Notes under the pieces: model-generated
Seen by the model: only the letters and a program-made list of their open reading frames with translations
Database searches by the model: none
Told to the model about the DNA's origin: nothing
Program-made: the position numbers and the translations under genes
Shown here: positions 1 to 6,567 of the stretch, one piece after another
How the letters are laid out: every line of letters starts with the position of its first letter
Numbering within the stretch: position 1 is the first letter of the stretch
NCBI GenBank assembly: GCA_900768635.1
Contig: CAAGDP010000015.1
Span: 1-18,625, forward strand
Length of the DNA stretch: 18,625 bases
DNA from: Enterobacterales bacterium
GTDB taxonomy: Bacteria; Pseudomonadota; Gammaproteobacteria; Enterobacterales; Succinivibrionaceae
Direction: 5' to 3'

Positions 1-112
1 GGGCTTGTAACTGCCCAGTCGTAATAACGGCTTACGCCTCCGACCTTTAACCCCGATAGATATTGCTATCTAAAGTGGCGTTACATCATAGGGTGGTTGA
101 CAACACCCTTTA
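1..112 (+). mobile_element. Possible 3' end of an IS200/IS605-type tnpB with its structured RNA tail (partial)
   Basis: A reading frame enters from the left edge and stops with TAA at 22-24 (last residues GLVTAQS). It is followed at once by three hairpins: CGTAA 20-24 with TTACG 32-36, GATAG 55-59 with CTATC 66-70, and AGGGTG 90-95 with CACCCT 104-109. An open tail running into a string of subterminal hairpins is how tnpB genes of IS200/IS605 elements end, where the same DNA encodes the 3' part of the omega (guide) RNA and the transposon right end. The body of any such gene lies outside the window, so family membership is inferred only from the folding pattern and the short tail. The hairpins could instead be a terminator or another structured RNA of the upstream gene. 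If the element is real, its end should lie near 110-115. Confidence 0.3.
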
Positions 113-211
113 CAATGAAAACATGCCAAAATGAATTAGCTGTGAACAGAAACAAATACTGACAAAAAGTCACAAAACTATTCATGAAAATCAATAAAGA
201 AGCTCATAATT

Positions 212-220
212 TGATATAAT
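212..220 (+). promoter_or_regulatory. Extended -10 promoter for minCDE
   Basis: The sequence TGATATAAT is a perfect TATAAT box (215-220) preceded by the TG of an extended -10 element. No good -35 box is seen about 17 bases upstream, as is common for extended -10 promoters. Transcription would start near 227 and leave a leader of about 125 bases before minC. Confidence 0.55.
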
Positions 221-290
221 CCGCAATATTGATTAATGTTTATGTATTTTTCAACAGTTGCAACAGAATCAGGATATGATCTCACAGATA

Positions 291-328
291 ATTGTTACCT
301 GTTGATTTAGGTACTTTACATAAACAAT
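291..328 (+). promoter_or_regulatory. Stem-loop in the minC leader
   Basis: ATTGTT (291-296) can pair with AACAAT (323-328), and inside it ACC (297-299) can pair with GGT (310-312). The structure ends about 15 bases before the minC ribosome binding site AGGAG (343-347). It might influence minC translation, but the pairs are AT-rich and the energy is probably low. Confidence 0.25.
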
Positions 329-352
329 GACAAAAATGTATTAGGAGACTCA

Positions 353-1099
353 ATGTCAACCAATGAAATCAGAAGTCAGACTCTTCCGTTTAACTGTCTG
401 ATCCTGCGCGAACCTGATCTGCAGTCCATTGAGAAAATTTTGCAGGAAAAAACCTTTGAGCATAAGAGCTTTTATTACAACACTGCGTTGATTATTAATA
501 TTGAAGCTGTTGATGACATTCCTGACATTGGCGAAATCAAAAAATTAACTGACAAGTACAATTTCATTCTCATTGGATTTTCCGGTGTAAAAAGAAATGA
601 TATCAAGGTGCGTATTTTTAATGCCGGTTTCCCGGTATATAATGCCATTGCCGCCAGAGATATTGTAGCAGTACAGAACCAGACGAAAGCTCCGGTCCCA
701 GTCCCGGCCCCTGCACCGGCTCCCGCTCCTGCTCCTGCTCCGGCCCAGGTTATGCCGGATGTGGAAACCAAGGTTGTTAAAGGAAACGTAAGATCCGGAG
801 TAGAAATTATCGCCCGTGGAACATCAGCCATGATATTTGGTGACGTGAGCAACGGTTCCAAGGTTTTTGCAGATCGGGATGTAATTATTCTCGGTGCTCT
901 TAGAGGCCGGGCAATAGCTGGCGCCCATGGCAATACCAAGGCATCCATTGTCTGCATGCAGTTTGATCCGGAGCTGATATCCATTGGAGGAGTATTCAAG
1001 CCTTGTGAAAACATTGATGAATCTCTTCATAACAAACCTGTGCGCATCACTCTGGAGAATGATCGCTTTAAATTTGATTTAATTGATAATCTTAACTAA
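353..1099 (+). CDS. minC: Septum site-determining protein MinC
   Basis: MinC blocks FtsZ polymerisation away from mid-cell when MinD recruits it to the membrane. The 248-residue product (E. coli MinC has 231) shows an N-terminal FtsZ-inhibiting domain (about 8-108), a Pro-Ala linker (113-131), and the C-terminal beta-helix domain (about 139-225). That last domain carries the family's RSG motif (147-149), a GDV segment (163-165) and RGRAIAG (184-190), the region known to bind MinD. The ATG has a good AGGAG ribosome binding site five bases upstream. It is the first gene of minCDE, with minD starting 14 bases after its stop. The unusual part is the linker, an alternating Pro-Ala run encoded by a locally GC-rich repeat. 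The identification is secure. Confidence 0.96.
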   Translation: MSTNEIRSQTLPFNCLILREPDLQSIEKILQEKTFEHKSFYYNTALIINIEAVDDIPDIGEIKKLTDKYNFILIGFSGVKRNDIKVRIFNAGFPVYNAIAARDIVAVQNQTKAPVPVPAPAPAPAPAPAPAQVMPDVETKVVKGNVRSGVEIIARGTSAMIFGDVSNGSKVFADRDVIILGALRGRAIAGAHGNTKASIVCMQFDPELISIGGVFKPCENIDESLHNKPVRITLENDRFKFDLIDNLN

Positions 1100-1113
1100 C
1101 AAAGGAAATAAAT

Positions 1114-1935
1114 ATGTCTCGCGTTATTGTTGTAACATCAGGCAAAGGCGGTGTTGGAAAAACTACCACAAGTGCTGCGATTGCAACAGGACTGGCACAG
1201 AAAGGTCTTAAAACCTGTGTTATTGACTTCGATGTAGGCTTGAGAAATCTTGATTTAGTACTTGGCTGCGAACGCCGGGTAGTATACGATTTTGTAAATG
1301 TGATTAATGGAGAAGCCACCTTAAATCAGGCTCTGATCTGCGACAAAAACGTAGATAACAACAAGCTTTATATTCTGGCTGCATCTCAAACCAAAGACAA
1401 GGATGCTCTGAAACTGGAAGGAGTAAAGAGAGTTATTACAGAGCTTAAGGAAATGGGATTTGATTTCATCATCTGTGACTCTCCTGCCGGAATTGAAACC
1501 GGTGCACTTATGGCTATGTACTTTGCTGATGAAGCTATAGTTGTAACTAATCCGGAAGTTTCATCCATCAGAGACTCAGATCGTATTCTGGGCATTTTGG
1601 GTTCTAAAACTCTCCGTGCTATTAATGGAGAGGAGCCGGTAGAGGAACACCTGCTGATCACCCGTTATGATCCCCAGCGGGTTGAAACCAAGCAGATGCT
1701 TTCCAAGGATGATATATTTGAAGTTCTTAAGGTGCCCGTTATCGGCGTGATCCCTGAATCTACTGATGTTATTGAAGCATCTAATGATGGTCATTCCGTA
1801 ATTACCGTACCTAATTCCAAAGCTGCTATGGCTTATATGGACACTGTTGAAAGACTTACAGGAAATAACGTTCCACTTCGCTTTACCGAAAGTGAAAAAC
1901 GTGGCTTTTTCTCCCGTCTTTTCGGCAAGGATTAA
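1114..1935 (+). CDS. minD: Septum site-determining protein MinD (membrane ATPase)
   Basis: MinD is the ATPase that dimerises on the inner membrane, recruits MinC, and is released by MinE to give pole-to-pole oscillation. The protein has 273 residues (E. coli 270). It has the deviant Walker A motif GKGGVGKTT (10-18) with signature lysine K11 and K16, a switch I segment DFDVGLRNLD (38-47), a switch II segment CDSPAGIE (121-128), and a C-terminal amphipathic membrane-targeting helix (about 261-272, rich in Phe, Arg and Lys). The start has an AAAGGA ribosome binding site. The gene sits between minC and minE with short gaps of 14 and 12 bases, so the three are translated from one message. Nothing is missing from the expected set of motifs. 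Confidence 0.98.
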   Translation: MSRVIVVTSGKGGVGKTTTSAAIATGLAQKGLKTCVIDFDVGLRNLDLVLGCERRVVYDFVNVINGEATLNQALICDKNVDNNKLYILAASQTKDKDALKLEGVKRVITELKEMGFDFIICDSPAGIETGALMAMYFADEAIVVTNPEVSSIRDSDRILGILGSKTLRAINGEEPVEEHLLITRYDPQRVETKQMLSKDDIFEVLKVPVIGVIPESTDVIEASNDGHSVITVPNSKAAMAYMDTVERLTGNNVPLRFTESEKRGFFSRLFGKD

Positions 1936-1947
1936 AGGAGCGCAAAG

Positions 1948-2217
1948 ATGGTCTTTAATTTATTTAAACGCAAGCAAAAGGAGATTGCCTCGGCAGCCAA
2001 AGCCAAGGAACGTCTTCTTCAGGTCTGTATTGCACAAACTGGTGGTGGTGAGCCCACAGAACTTATTCAAAAAATTAAGGCTGCTGTATTGGAAGTTCTG
2101 AATAATTATTACAAAACCAATATTGACACAAATAATGTCTGCACCAACCTTAAAAGAGAAAATGAAACCAGCTATATAGATCTTCAGGTAAATCTTCCCG
2201 GAGATGATAAGCACTAG
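1948..2217 (+). CDS. minE: Cell division topological specificity factor MinE
   Basis: MinE stimulates the MinD ATPase and confines the division block to the poles. The product has 89 residues (E. coli 88). The N-terminal membrane-targeting segment (residues 2-9, hydrophobic then Lys/Arg) is followed by the MinD-contacting helix with the conserved AKERL core (19-23). The C-terminal dimerisation domain (about 35-85) contains an ILEV-like segment (47-50, VLEV) and a final strand of the YIDLQVNLP type. The stretch after the contact helix reads IAQTGGGE, where E. coli has an arginine-rich VAERRR segment, so that stretch has diverged. The gene has a GGAG ribosome binding site and ends the operon just before an intrinsic terminator. 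Confidence 0.95.
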   Translation: MVFNLFKRKQKEIASAAKAKERLLQVCIAQTGGGEPTELIQKIKAAVLEVLNNYYKTNIDTNNVCTNLKRENETSYIDLQVNLPGDDKH

Positions 2218-2290
2218 TTCTGAAATCCATCAGTAATTACTGTCGGCGACTGTTCAGAATGCGCCTGCAGGTAAGTTTTGGTCATTTAAA

Positions 2291-2321
2291 TTGCGACTTT
2301 CAGGAGTCGCAGTTTATTTTT
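2291..2321 (+). terminator. Intrinsic terminator of minCDE
   Basis: TGCGACT (2292-2298) and AGTCGCA (2305-2311) form a perfect 7-base-pair stem with a six-base loop, followed by GTTTATTTTT. It lies 74 bases after the minE stop and faces the convergent rnd gene. Read on the minus strand the T-rich tail is weaker, so any termination of rnd here would be less efficient. Confidence 0.8.
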
Positions 2322-2346
2322 GGGAAAAAGGAAAAATCTGCCGGCT

Positions 2347-2357
2347 GGGGGGGGGGG
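2347..2357. repeat. Homopolymer tract of 11 G
   Basis: An uninterrupted run of eleven G lies between the min terminator and the rnd stop codon, 3 bases beyond the end of rnd. It is flanked by a short inverted pair, GCCGG 2340-2344 and CCGGC 2365-2369. It is noncoding as read here. The length may be uncertain because such runs are prone to slippage in replication and sequencing. Confidence 0.85.
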
Positions 2358-2360
2358 AAA

Positions 2361-3515
2361 TCATCCGGCCAGAGCTTCTTCCTGAGAAAAATCCTCAGAT
2401 TCACAATCCAGAACCTTATTCTCCTCCATGATTTTCCGACGCCATTCTGAAAGTTCAATTAACGGTACAGGCAAAGTATTGCGATCTTCACAAAGTTGCC
2501 AGATAACCCACTCCTTAACCAGCCGTTTAGTGGCACAAAGCTGATAAGTAACCTGATGCTGGTCACTCCATTTTTTAAAGGACTCCAGTGCTTTGAGCAT
2601 AACAGAATTACCCTTTGCAGAAAGAACATGGATGTTGCCTTTATAAATTCCGGCACAATCATGACATTTGCCGTTCAACACTTTCAGGATCTCCGAGCCG
2701 TAATTTCGTACAGATTTCCAATGAAGTCCTGCTATACCAAGGCTGTTGTTATTCCGGCAGGTACGTACCGCCAGTACCGGCAGAATTTTATTACTGATCA
2801 CAAACTGCAGGGGAATATTGGACTCCTCTGCCAGACGGCGTCGCAACAAGGTTAATTCCCGGAGTTTGGCACGTTGCTGAACAGTCATATTATCAGTTAT
2901 ATAATGCAGATATTCGAATTCGGCTCCCACATCATCTAAACGGGTTTTATTAAGTTCCATATCACTCCAGAAATAAGGCTCCATTCCGGAGGATTGTAAC
3001 CTAGGATATAACTTATCATACATCTCAGGAAGATGAAGAACATCTTCAGCGGCATAACGCAGCTGATCTGAAGTAAGCGGACGGTTTAGCCAGATACTGG
3101 TAGTCTGATCTTTAATAATTTCCAGACCAAGCAACGCTTTGGCAGTAGCAGCCAGGCCCTGACTTGGTTTCATTCCGATATAGGGTGCCATAAACTGCAG
3201 ATCACAAATATTTTTAGGAAGTTTTCCGGAACATAAATGAATTAGTTCCAGATCTTCATGCATGGCAAAAATAAGGTATAGGGCTTCCGAGGAAATAAAT
3301 GCATCCCAGAAATCCTGATTCTCTTCAGCACTTAATCCCACAGGATCAACTAAATAAACAGCAGCACCATCATACAACTGAATTAAAGCCGGAATAGGAT
3401 GAAGGGTGGATGTTTTAATAAACTCTGTATCCACACCTATGATTTTGCTATTTCTGAGAGATTCTTTAACTAAGGAAAGACCTTCCCTGTTATCAACGTA
3501 AACAATATTATCCAA
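2361..3515 (-). CDS. rnd: Ribonuclease D
   Basis: RNase D is a 3'-5' exoribonuclease that trims tRNA precursors. With a TTG start at 3515 the product has 384 residues (E. coli 375). The DEDDy exonuclease core shows VDTEF (D29, E31), an HED segment (D88) and the final YxxxD motif (Y154, D158) within RPLTSDQLRYAAEDV. HRDC-type helical domains follow (from about 200). The frame stays open upstream into fadD, but there is no ATG between the fadD stop and the exonuclease domain. The TTG aligns with the known family start and has AGGA about 8-10 bases upstream, so it is preferred over longer forms. It lies 97 bases after fadD and converges on minE, the same arrangement as in E. coli. The function is secure and the exact start less so. 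Confidence 0.92.
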   Translation of the reverse strand: MDNIVYVDNREGLSLVKESLRNSKIIGVDTEFIKTSTLHPIPALIQLYDGAAVYLVDPVGLSAEENQDFWDAFISSEALYLIFAMHEDLELIHLCSGKLPKNICDLQFMAPYIGMKPSQGLAATAKALLGLEIIKDQTTSIWLNRPLTSDQLRYAAEDVLHLPEMYDKLYPRLQSSGMEPYFWSDMELNKTRLDDVGAEFEYLHYITDNMTVQQRAKLRELTLLRRRLAEESNIPLQFVISNKILPVLAVRTCRNNNSLGIAGLHWKSVRNYGSEILKVLNGKCHDCAGIYKGNIHVLSAKGNSVMLKALESFKKWSDQHQVTYQLCATKRLVKEWVIWQLCEDRNTLPVPLIELSEWRRKIMEENKVLDCESEDFSQEEALAG

Positions 3516-3612
3516 AAACTTTATCCTGTAACTAGAGTAAAAGCACCGAAGAGATATGAGTTGACTGATAGCTGAAAATAATGTCTGCCATTCCCTCCGT
3601 CTTAAAATACTC

Positions 3613-5292
3613 TCAGACAGTGGGATGTACTCTTTTTTCTTCTTCTGCAGCCTGAATTTCCCGCAGTTTGGTACGAAGGATTTTTCCGATATTGGATTTA
3701 GGAAGATTGGATACAAATTCAATTTGTTTCGGAACTTTATAATGAGCCAGCTTGGAGTAGCAGTACTCCTGTAATTCTTCTTTGGTAAGAGAATTATCAC
3801 TACGCACCACAAATACCTTTACTACCTCACCACTGGAGACACTTTTTACTCCGATTGCCCCTGCCTCAACCACCTTACTATGAGAACTGACAACTTCCTC
3901 AATTTCATTAGGATAAACATTGAAGCCTGACACCAGAATCATATCCTTTTTCCGATCCACCAGCTTGATCACACCACCGTCCTGCCAGACACCGATATCC
4001 CCAGAATGAAACCATCCATCCTGAAAAGAACTGCGGGTATCCTCATCCCGGTTCCAATAGCCGCCGGCCACCTGGGGGCCACTGATCCACAGCTCACCCG
4101 GAACATCCTTTTCAATTATATCATGGCCCGCATTGTCTACAATTCTGACTTTTGTCCAAAGAACAGGTTTGCCGATATTACCGGTATAGGATTTAGTATC
4201 ATGAGCGCAAACGCATACTAAAGGAGAACATTCCGTCATGCCGTAACCTTCCAGAATAAAGGTCCCGGTTATATTATTCCACCGTTCAGCTACATTTTTC
4301 TGTACAGCACAGCCGCCACCTACAACATATTTAATAAAGGAAAAATCCAGACCGGCGAAATTCCGGTTATGGGTCAGGGCGTTAAACAAGGTATTAACAC
4401 CGGTAATAAAAGTTGGTTTAAAGGAAGCAATTTCCCTTACCAGAGAGGCTATTTTCCGGGGATCGGTGATAAGTCGGGCATGGGCACCTATACGGGATAC
4501 CAGAAGTAAATTAACAGTAAGAGCAAAAACATGATAAAGAGGTAATGCGGAAAGGATCCTCTCCTGACCGGGAACTAAAATCTCAGAAAATTCAGCCAGG
4601 ATCTGCTCAATGTTAGACAGAAGATTGCGGTGAGAAAGAAGTGCCCCCTTTGGTTTGCCCGTTGTTCCTCCCGTATACTGCAAAAATGCCAGATCGGAAG
4701 GTGTTACACTTACGGAATCCAATCCTTCTTTTTTGCCCCGGGATAAAGCCCTGCGGAAGGGATAAAAATTGGGTAGATTATATTTAGGCTTGCCCTTGAA
4801 AAAAAGCCGGTTTACCAGATCCACCAAAAAACGTTTAGGTTGCGGCAGCATATCCCCGATCTTAGTCAGGATCACATGGCGAATCTGAGTATAATCAATA
4901 ATTTCGGAAAGACGATCAGCAAAGTTTTCCACCATTACAATGGTGTTTACCCCAGCATCCAGCAGAATAAAATGAATTTCCCGGGAAGTATACTGGGGAT
5001 TAATATTCACCACCACAATCCCCGCCCGGATAGCGCCGATTATAGCAATGGGAAGCTGAATAATATTAGGCATCACCAGAGCAATTCGTTCCCCTTTCTT
5101 CATATGCAGTTCATTAATCAGGAAAGAGGCAAAAGCACTGGAAAGACGATCAATATCATGATAAGTGAACACCGTGCCCAGATTACTTAGCATAGGGCGA
5201 TCCGAGTACTTCTGAAAAATTTTATTATACATTTCTCCCAATGACTTATATGGGAGAGTAAGTTTTTCTTCTTCCAATTGCTGAAGCACCAT
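3613..5292 (-). CDS. fadD: Long-chain fatty acid-CoA ligase FadD
   Basis: This enzyme adenylates long-chain fatty acids and forms acyl-CoA at the inner face of the membrane, for beta-oxidation or for reuse of exogenous fatty acids in lipids. The 559-residue product (E. coli FadD 561) has the ATP-binding loop YTGGTTGKPKG (206-216), the YGMTE motif (350-354), and the fatty-acyl-CoA signature from DGWFHSGD (426-433) through VDRKKDMILVSGFNVYPNEI (445-464), with D432 and R447 in the usual places. The similarity extends along nearly the whole E. coli sequence. The start is the first in-frame ATG after a close upstream stop; its ribosome binding site is poor. rnd follows 97 bases downstream, as in E. 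coli. No other beta-oxidation gene is visible here. Confidence 0.95.
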   Translation of the reverse strand: MVLQQLEEEKLTLPYKSLGEMYNKIFQKYSDRPMLSNLGTVFTYHDIDRLSSAFASFLINELHMKKGERIALVMPNIIQLPIAIIGAIRAGIVVVNINPQYTSREIHFILLDAGVNTIVMVENFADRLSEIIDYTQIRHVILTKIGDMLPQPKRFLVDLVNRLFFKGKPKYNLPNFYPFRRALSRGKKEGLDSVSVTPSDLAFLQYTGGTTGKPKGALLSHRNLLSNIEQILAEFSEILVPGQERILSALPLYHVFALTVNLLLVSRIGAHARLITDPRKIASLVREIASFKPTFITGVNTLFNALTHNRNFAGLDFSFIKYVVGGGCAVQKNVAERWNNITGTFILEGYGMTECSPLVCVCAHDTKSYTGNIGKPVLWTKVRIVDNAGHDIIEKDVPGELWISGPQVAGGYWNRDEDTRSSFQDGWFHSGDIGVWQDGGVIKLVDRKKDMILVSGFNVYPNEIEEVVSSHSKVVEAGAIGVKSVSSGEVVKVFVVRSDNSLTKEELQEYCYSKLAHYKVPKQIEFVSNLPKSNIGKILRTKLREIQAAEEEKRVHPTV

Positions 5293-5312
5293 CTGTTCAC
5301 ATTAACTCTTTG

Positions 5313-5318
5313 ATTATA
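5313..5318 (-). promoter_or_regulatory. Candidate -10 box for fadD
   Basis: Reading the minus strand, a perfect TATAAT lies about 20 bases before the fadD ATG, implying a very short leader. Upstream is a T-rich stretch (eight T) in place of a recognisable -35 box. No clear FadR-like or CRP-like operator was identified by eye. Confidence 0.35.
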
Positions 5319-5606
5319 TAAGCAGGTTCTGAAAAAAAATGTTATTTGTGACAAAAATATGAGAACGGAACAGACAGACAATATTACCTGCAGATCTGAA
5401 ACTGATGTTTTTTGCAGGTTTCTTGAAATAATGAAAAAATTGGTAACTATTCAGCCACTCATTTTTGAACAAAATTTAGCCCTCATAAAAAAAATAAGTA
5501 TAAGATCTAAAATCTACAATTCTTGAACTTTTCATGCGCGTTCATTCCATCAAACTTCCGGTTATTCTAAACCGATTTCAGTTATGAGATCTGCAGGATA
5601 TAGGTT

Positions 5607-5631
5607 TCTCTTTTCAGTAAGAGATTTTTTT
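5607..5631 (+). terminator. Terminator-like hairpin without an obvious upstream gene
   Basis: TCTCTT (5607-5612) pairs with AAGAGA (5619-5624) around a six-base loop and is followed by seven T (5625-5631). The stem is short and AT-rich, so it would be a weak terminator. No plus-strand gene precedes it inside the fadD upstream region, so it may end a small transcript or be accidental. Confidence 0.35.
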
Positions 5632-5859
5632 CGAAAATATGGGCATCTATTTCAGATATGTACTACCACATCATCACGAAAGATGTGGATTTAAAAAGAG
5701 CTAAACAAGGATTTTAGACCATCAACATTATTTTTAATTTACAAACAGAACCTTTAGATTTGACTTAAATATTGGGTGTGATCTGAATAGATACAAAAAC
5801 TGCTGTTGCCTTTGCTCCCTTGTCTGAAGCGAAGCAAGTTGTCTAAAGTAATGCATAGT

Positions 5860-5890
5860 TCAGATCAGGAAATCGGTCTGATTATTTAAC
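5860..5890 (+). terminator. Hairpin with T-rich tail, possible weak terminator
   Basis: TCAGATC (5860-5866) and GGTCTGA (5875-5881) form seven pairs including one G-T, with an eight-base loop, followed by TTATTTAAC. It has no assigned upstream gene. It could close a small RNA that starts near the TTGACT box at 5760, but the -10 for that promoter is poor. Confidence 0.25.
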
Positions 5891-6133
5891 TTTCTAATTT
5901 CAATGAAGCAGTCTTTCTGACAGTAACTGATGCTATAGCAATAGACATATGTTATGAATTCATCCATAAAATCATCAGCATAGCTCTTTAACACTGAAGT
6001 ACATACCTGTCAGACTCGATTTCCAATTTAATAAAATTGACTCCATTTCTTTCAGACAAAAATTCCAGAAAGCCAGAGGTTTATATGGTAGATGGCCAGC
6101 TGATCCGGAATTATAAGAAACCCGAACCCTGTT

Positions 6134-6496
6134 GTGGAAGAAAATCTGATCCCCCATATCTTAGAAGCCAACCGAATTCTGCCTAAAAACGTTCCATTTT
6201 GGAAAATTTTTACTCAACTCAAGAGTGAAAATCATCTAAAAAACTGTTCTCGTCAGGAGTTGCCGGTAAGACTTGCCTATTATCTTGGAGAAATCAACGC
6301 TATTCACCCTTTCCGGGAATGTAACGGGCGAACCCAGCGGGAATTTATCCGGGAACTAGCCTTATCCTGCGGAGCTCAGCTGAACTACCGTCTTACCTCC
6401 AGACAGGAAATGCTAAAAGCAAGCATTGAATCATTTCAGGGGGATTTCACTGCTATGGAAATCCTTTTTCGACGTATCATCTCTTTTCCTGATTAA
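6134..6496 (+). pseudogene. 5'-truncated Fic-domain protein relic
   Basis: The open frame of 120 residues (from GTG) holds the second half of a Fic domain. Fic proteins transfer AMP or other nucleotide groups to target proteins. The segment RLAYYLGEINAIHPFREC (46-63) followed by NGRTQREF (64-71) matches the family's core HPFx(D/E)GNGRxxR, with catalytic H58, E62, N64, G65 and R66 present, but the first glycine of GNGR is cysteine (C63). Typical proteins of this group are about 200 residues and carry an upstream half with a DWAG-type motif. That half is absent, and the frame is closed by a TGA at 6101-6103. The GTG has no clear ribosome binding site. It is probably a decayed remnant, although a short expressed fragment cannot be excluded. 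It runs opposite to its large neighbours. Confidence 0.7.
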
Positions 6497-6507
6497 ATCA
6501 TACCTTT

Positions 6508-6540
6508 AAAAAAATCCCCGTTTCTGATCTGTTACGGGGA
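6508..6540 (-). terminator. Intrinsic terminator of the RCC1-like gene
   Basis: On the minus strand TCCCCGT (6540-6534) pairs perfectly with ACGGGGA (6521-6515) and is followed by seven T (6514-6508). It lies about 28 bases after the stop of the RCC1-like gene and also separates it from the opposing Fic relic. Confidence 0.85.
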
Positions 6541-6567
6541 GCATTATCAACTTAAACATATCTGGTA

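Larger units (their letters stand above)
5293..6133. other. Gene-poor AT-rich stretch with several hairpins
   Basis: No convincing gene is present in these 840 bases. The left end carries the fadD promoter. Visible structures are a weak pair CGGTT/AACCG around 5560-5577, a terminator-like hairpin at 5607-5631, a perfect 7-base-pair hairpin CCACATC (5666-5672) with GATGTGG (5682-5688), and a 7-base-pair hairpin at 5860-5881 followed by TTATTTAACTTT. A TTGACT box at 5760-5765 has only a poor -10 partner. The final part (about 6000-6133) has a broken open stretch leading into the Fic relic and may be its decayed 5' end or the remains of a neighbouring gene. The region could hold small RNAs or be decaying DNA. 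Confidence 0.5.

Noticed and set aside
475..1014. Long minus-strand frame opposite minC
   Set aside because: It is a shadow of the GC-rich Pro-Ala linker and MinC coding sequence, which is clearly the true gene.
3516..3812. N-terminal extension of rnd into fadD
   Set aside because: The extra residues lie mostly inside the fadD coding region and show no similarity to RNase D.
5534..5587. Short frame of 17 codons starting at the ATG near 5534 before a terminator-like hairpin
   Set aside because: There is no ribosome binding site and no composition typical of a leader peptide.
5666..5688. Perfect 7-base-pair hairpin considered as a terminator
   Set aside because: There is no T run on either strand after the stem.
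5293..6133. Search by eye for a CRISPR array or tRNA in the gene-poor stretch
   Set aside because: No regularly spaced repeats and no cloverleaf pattern were seen.
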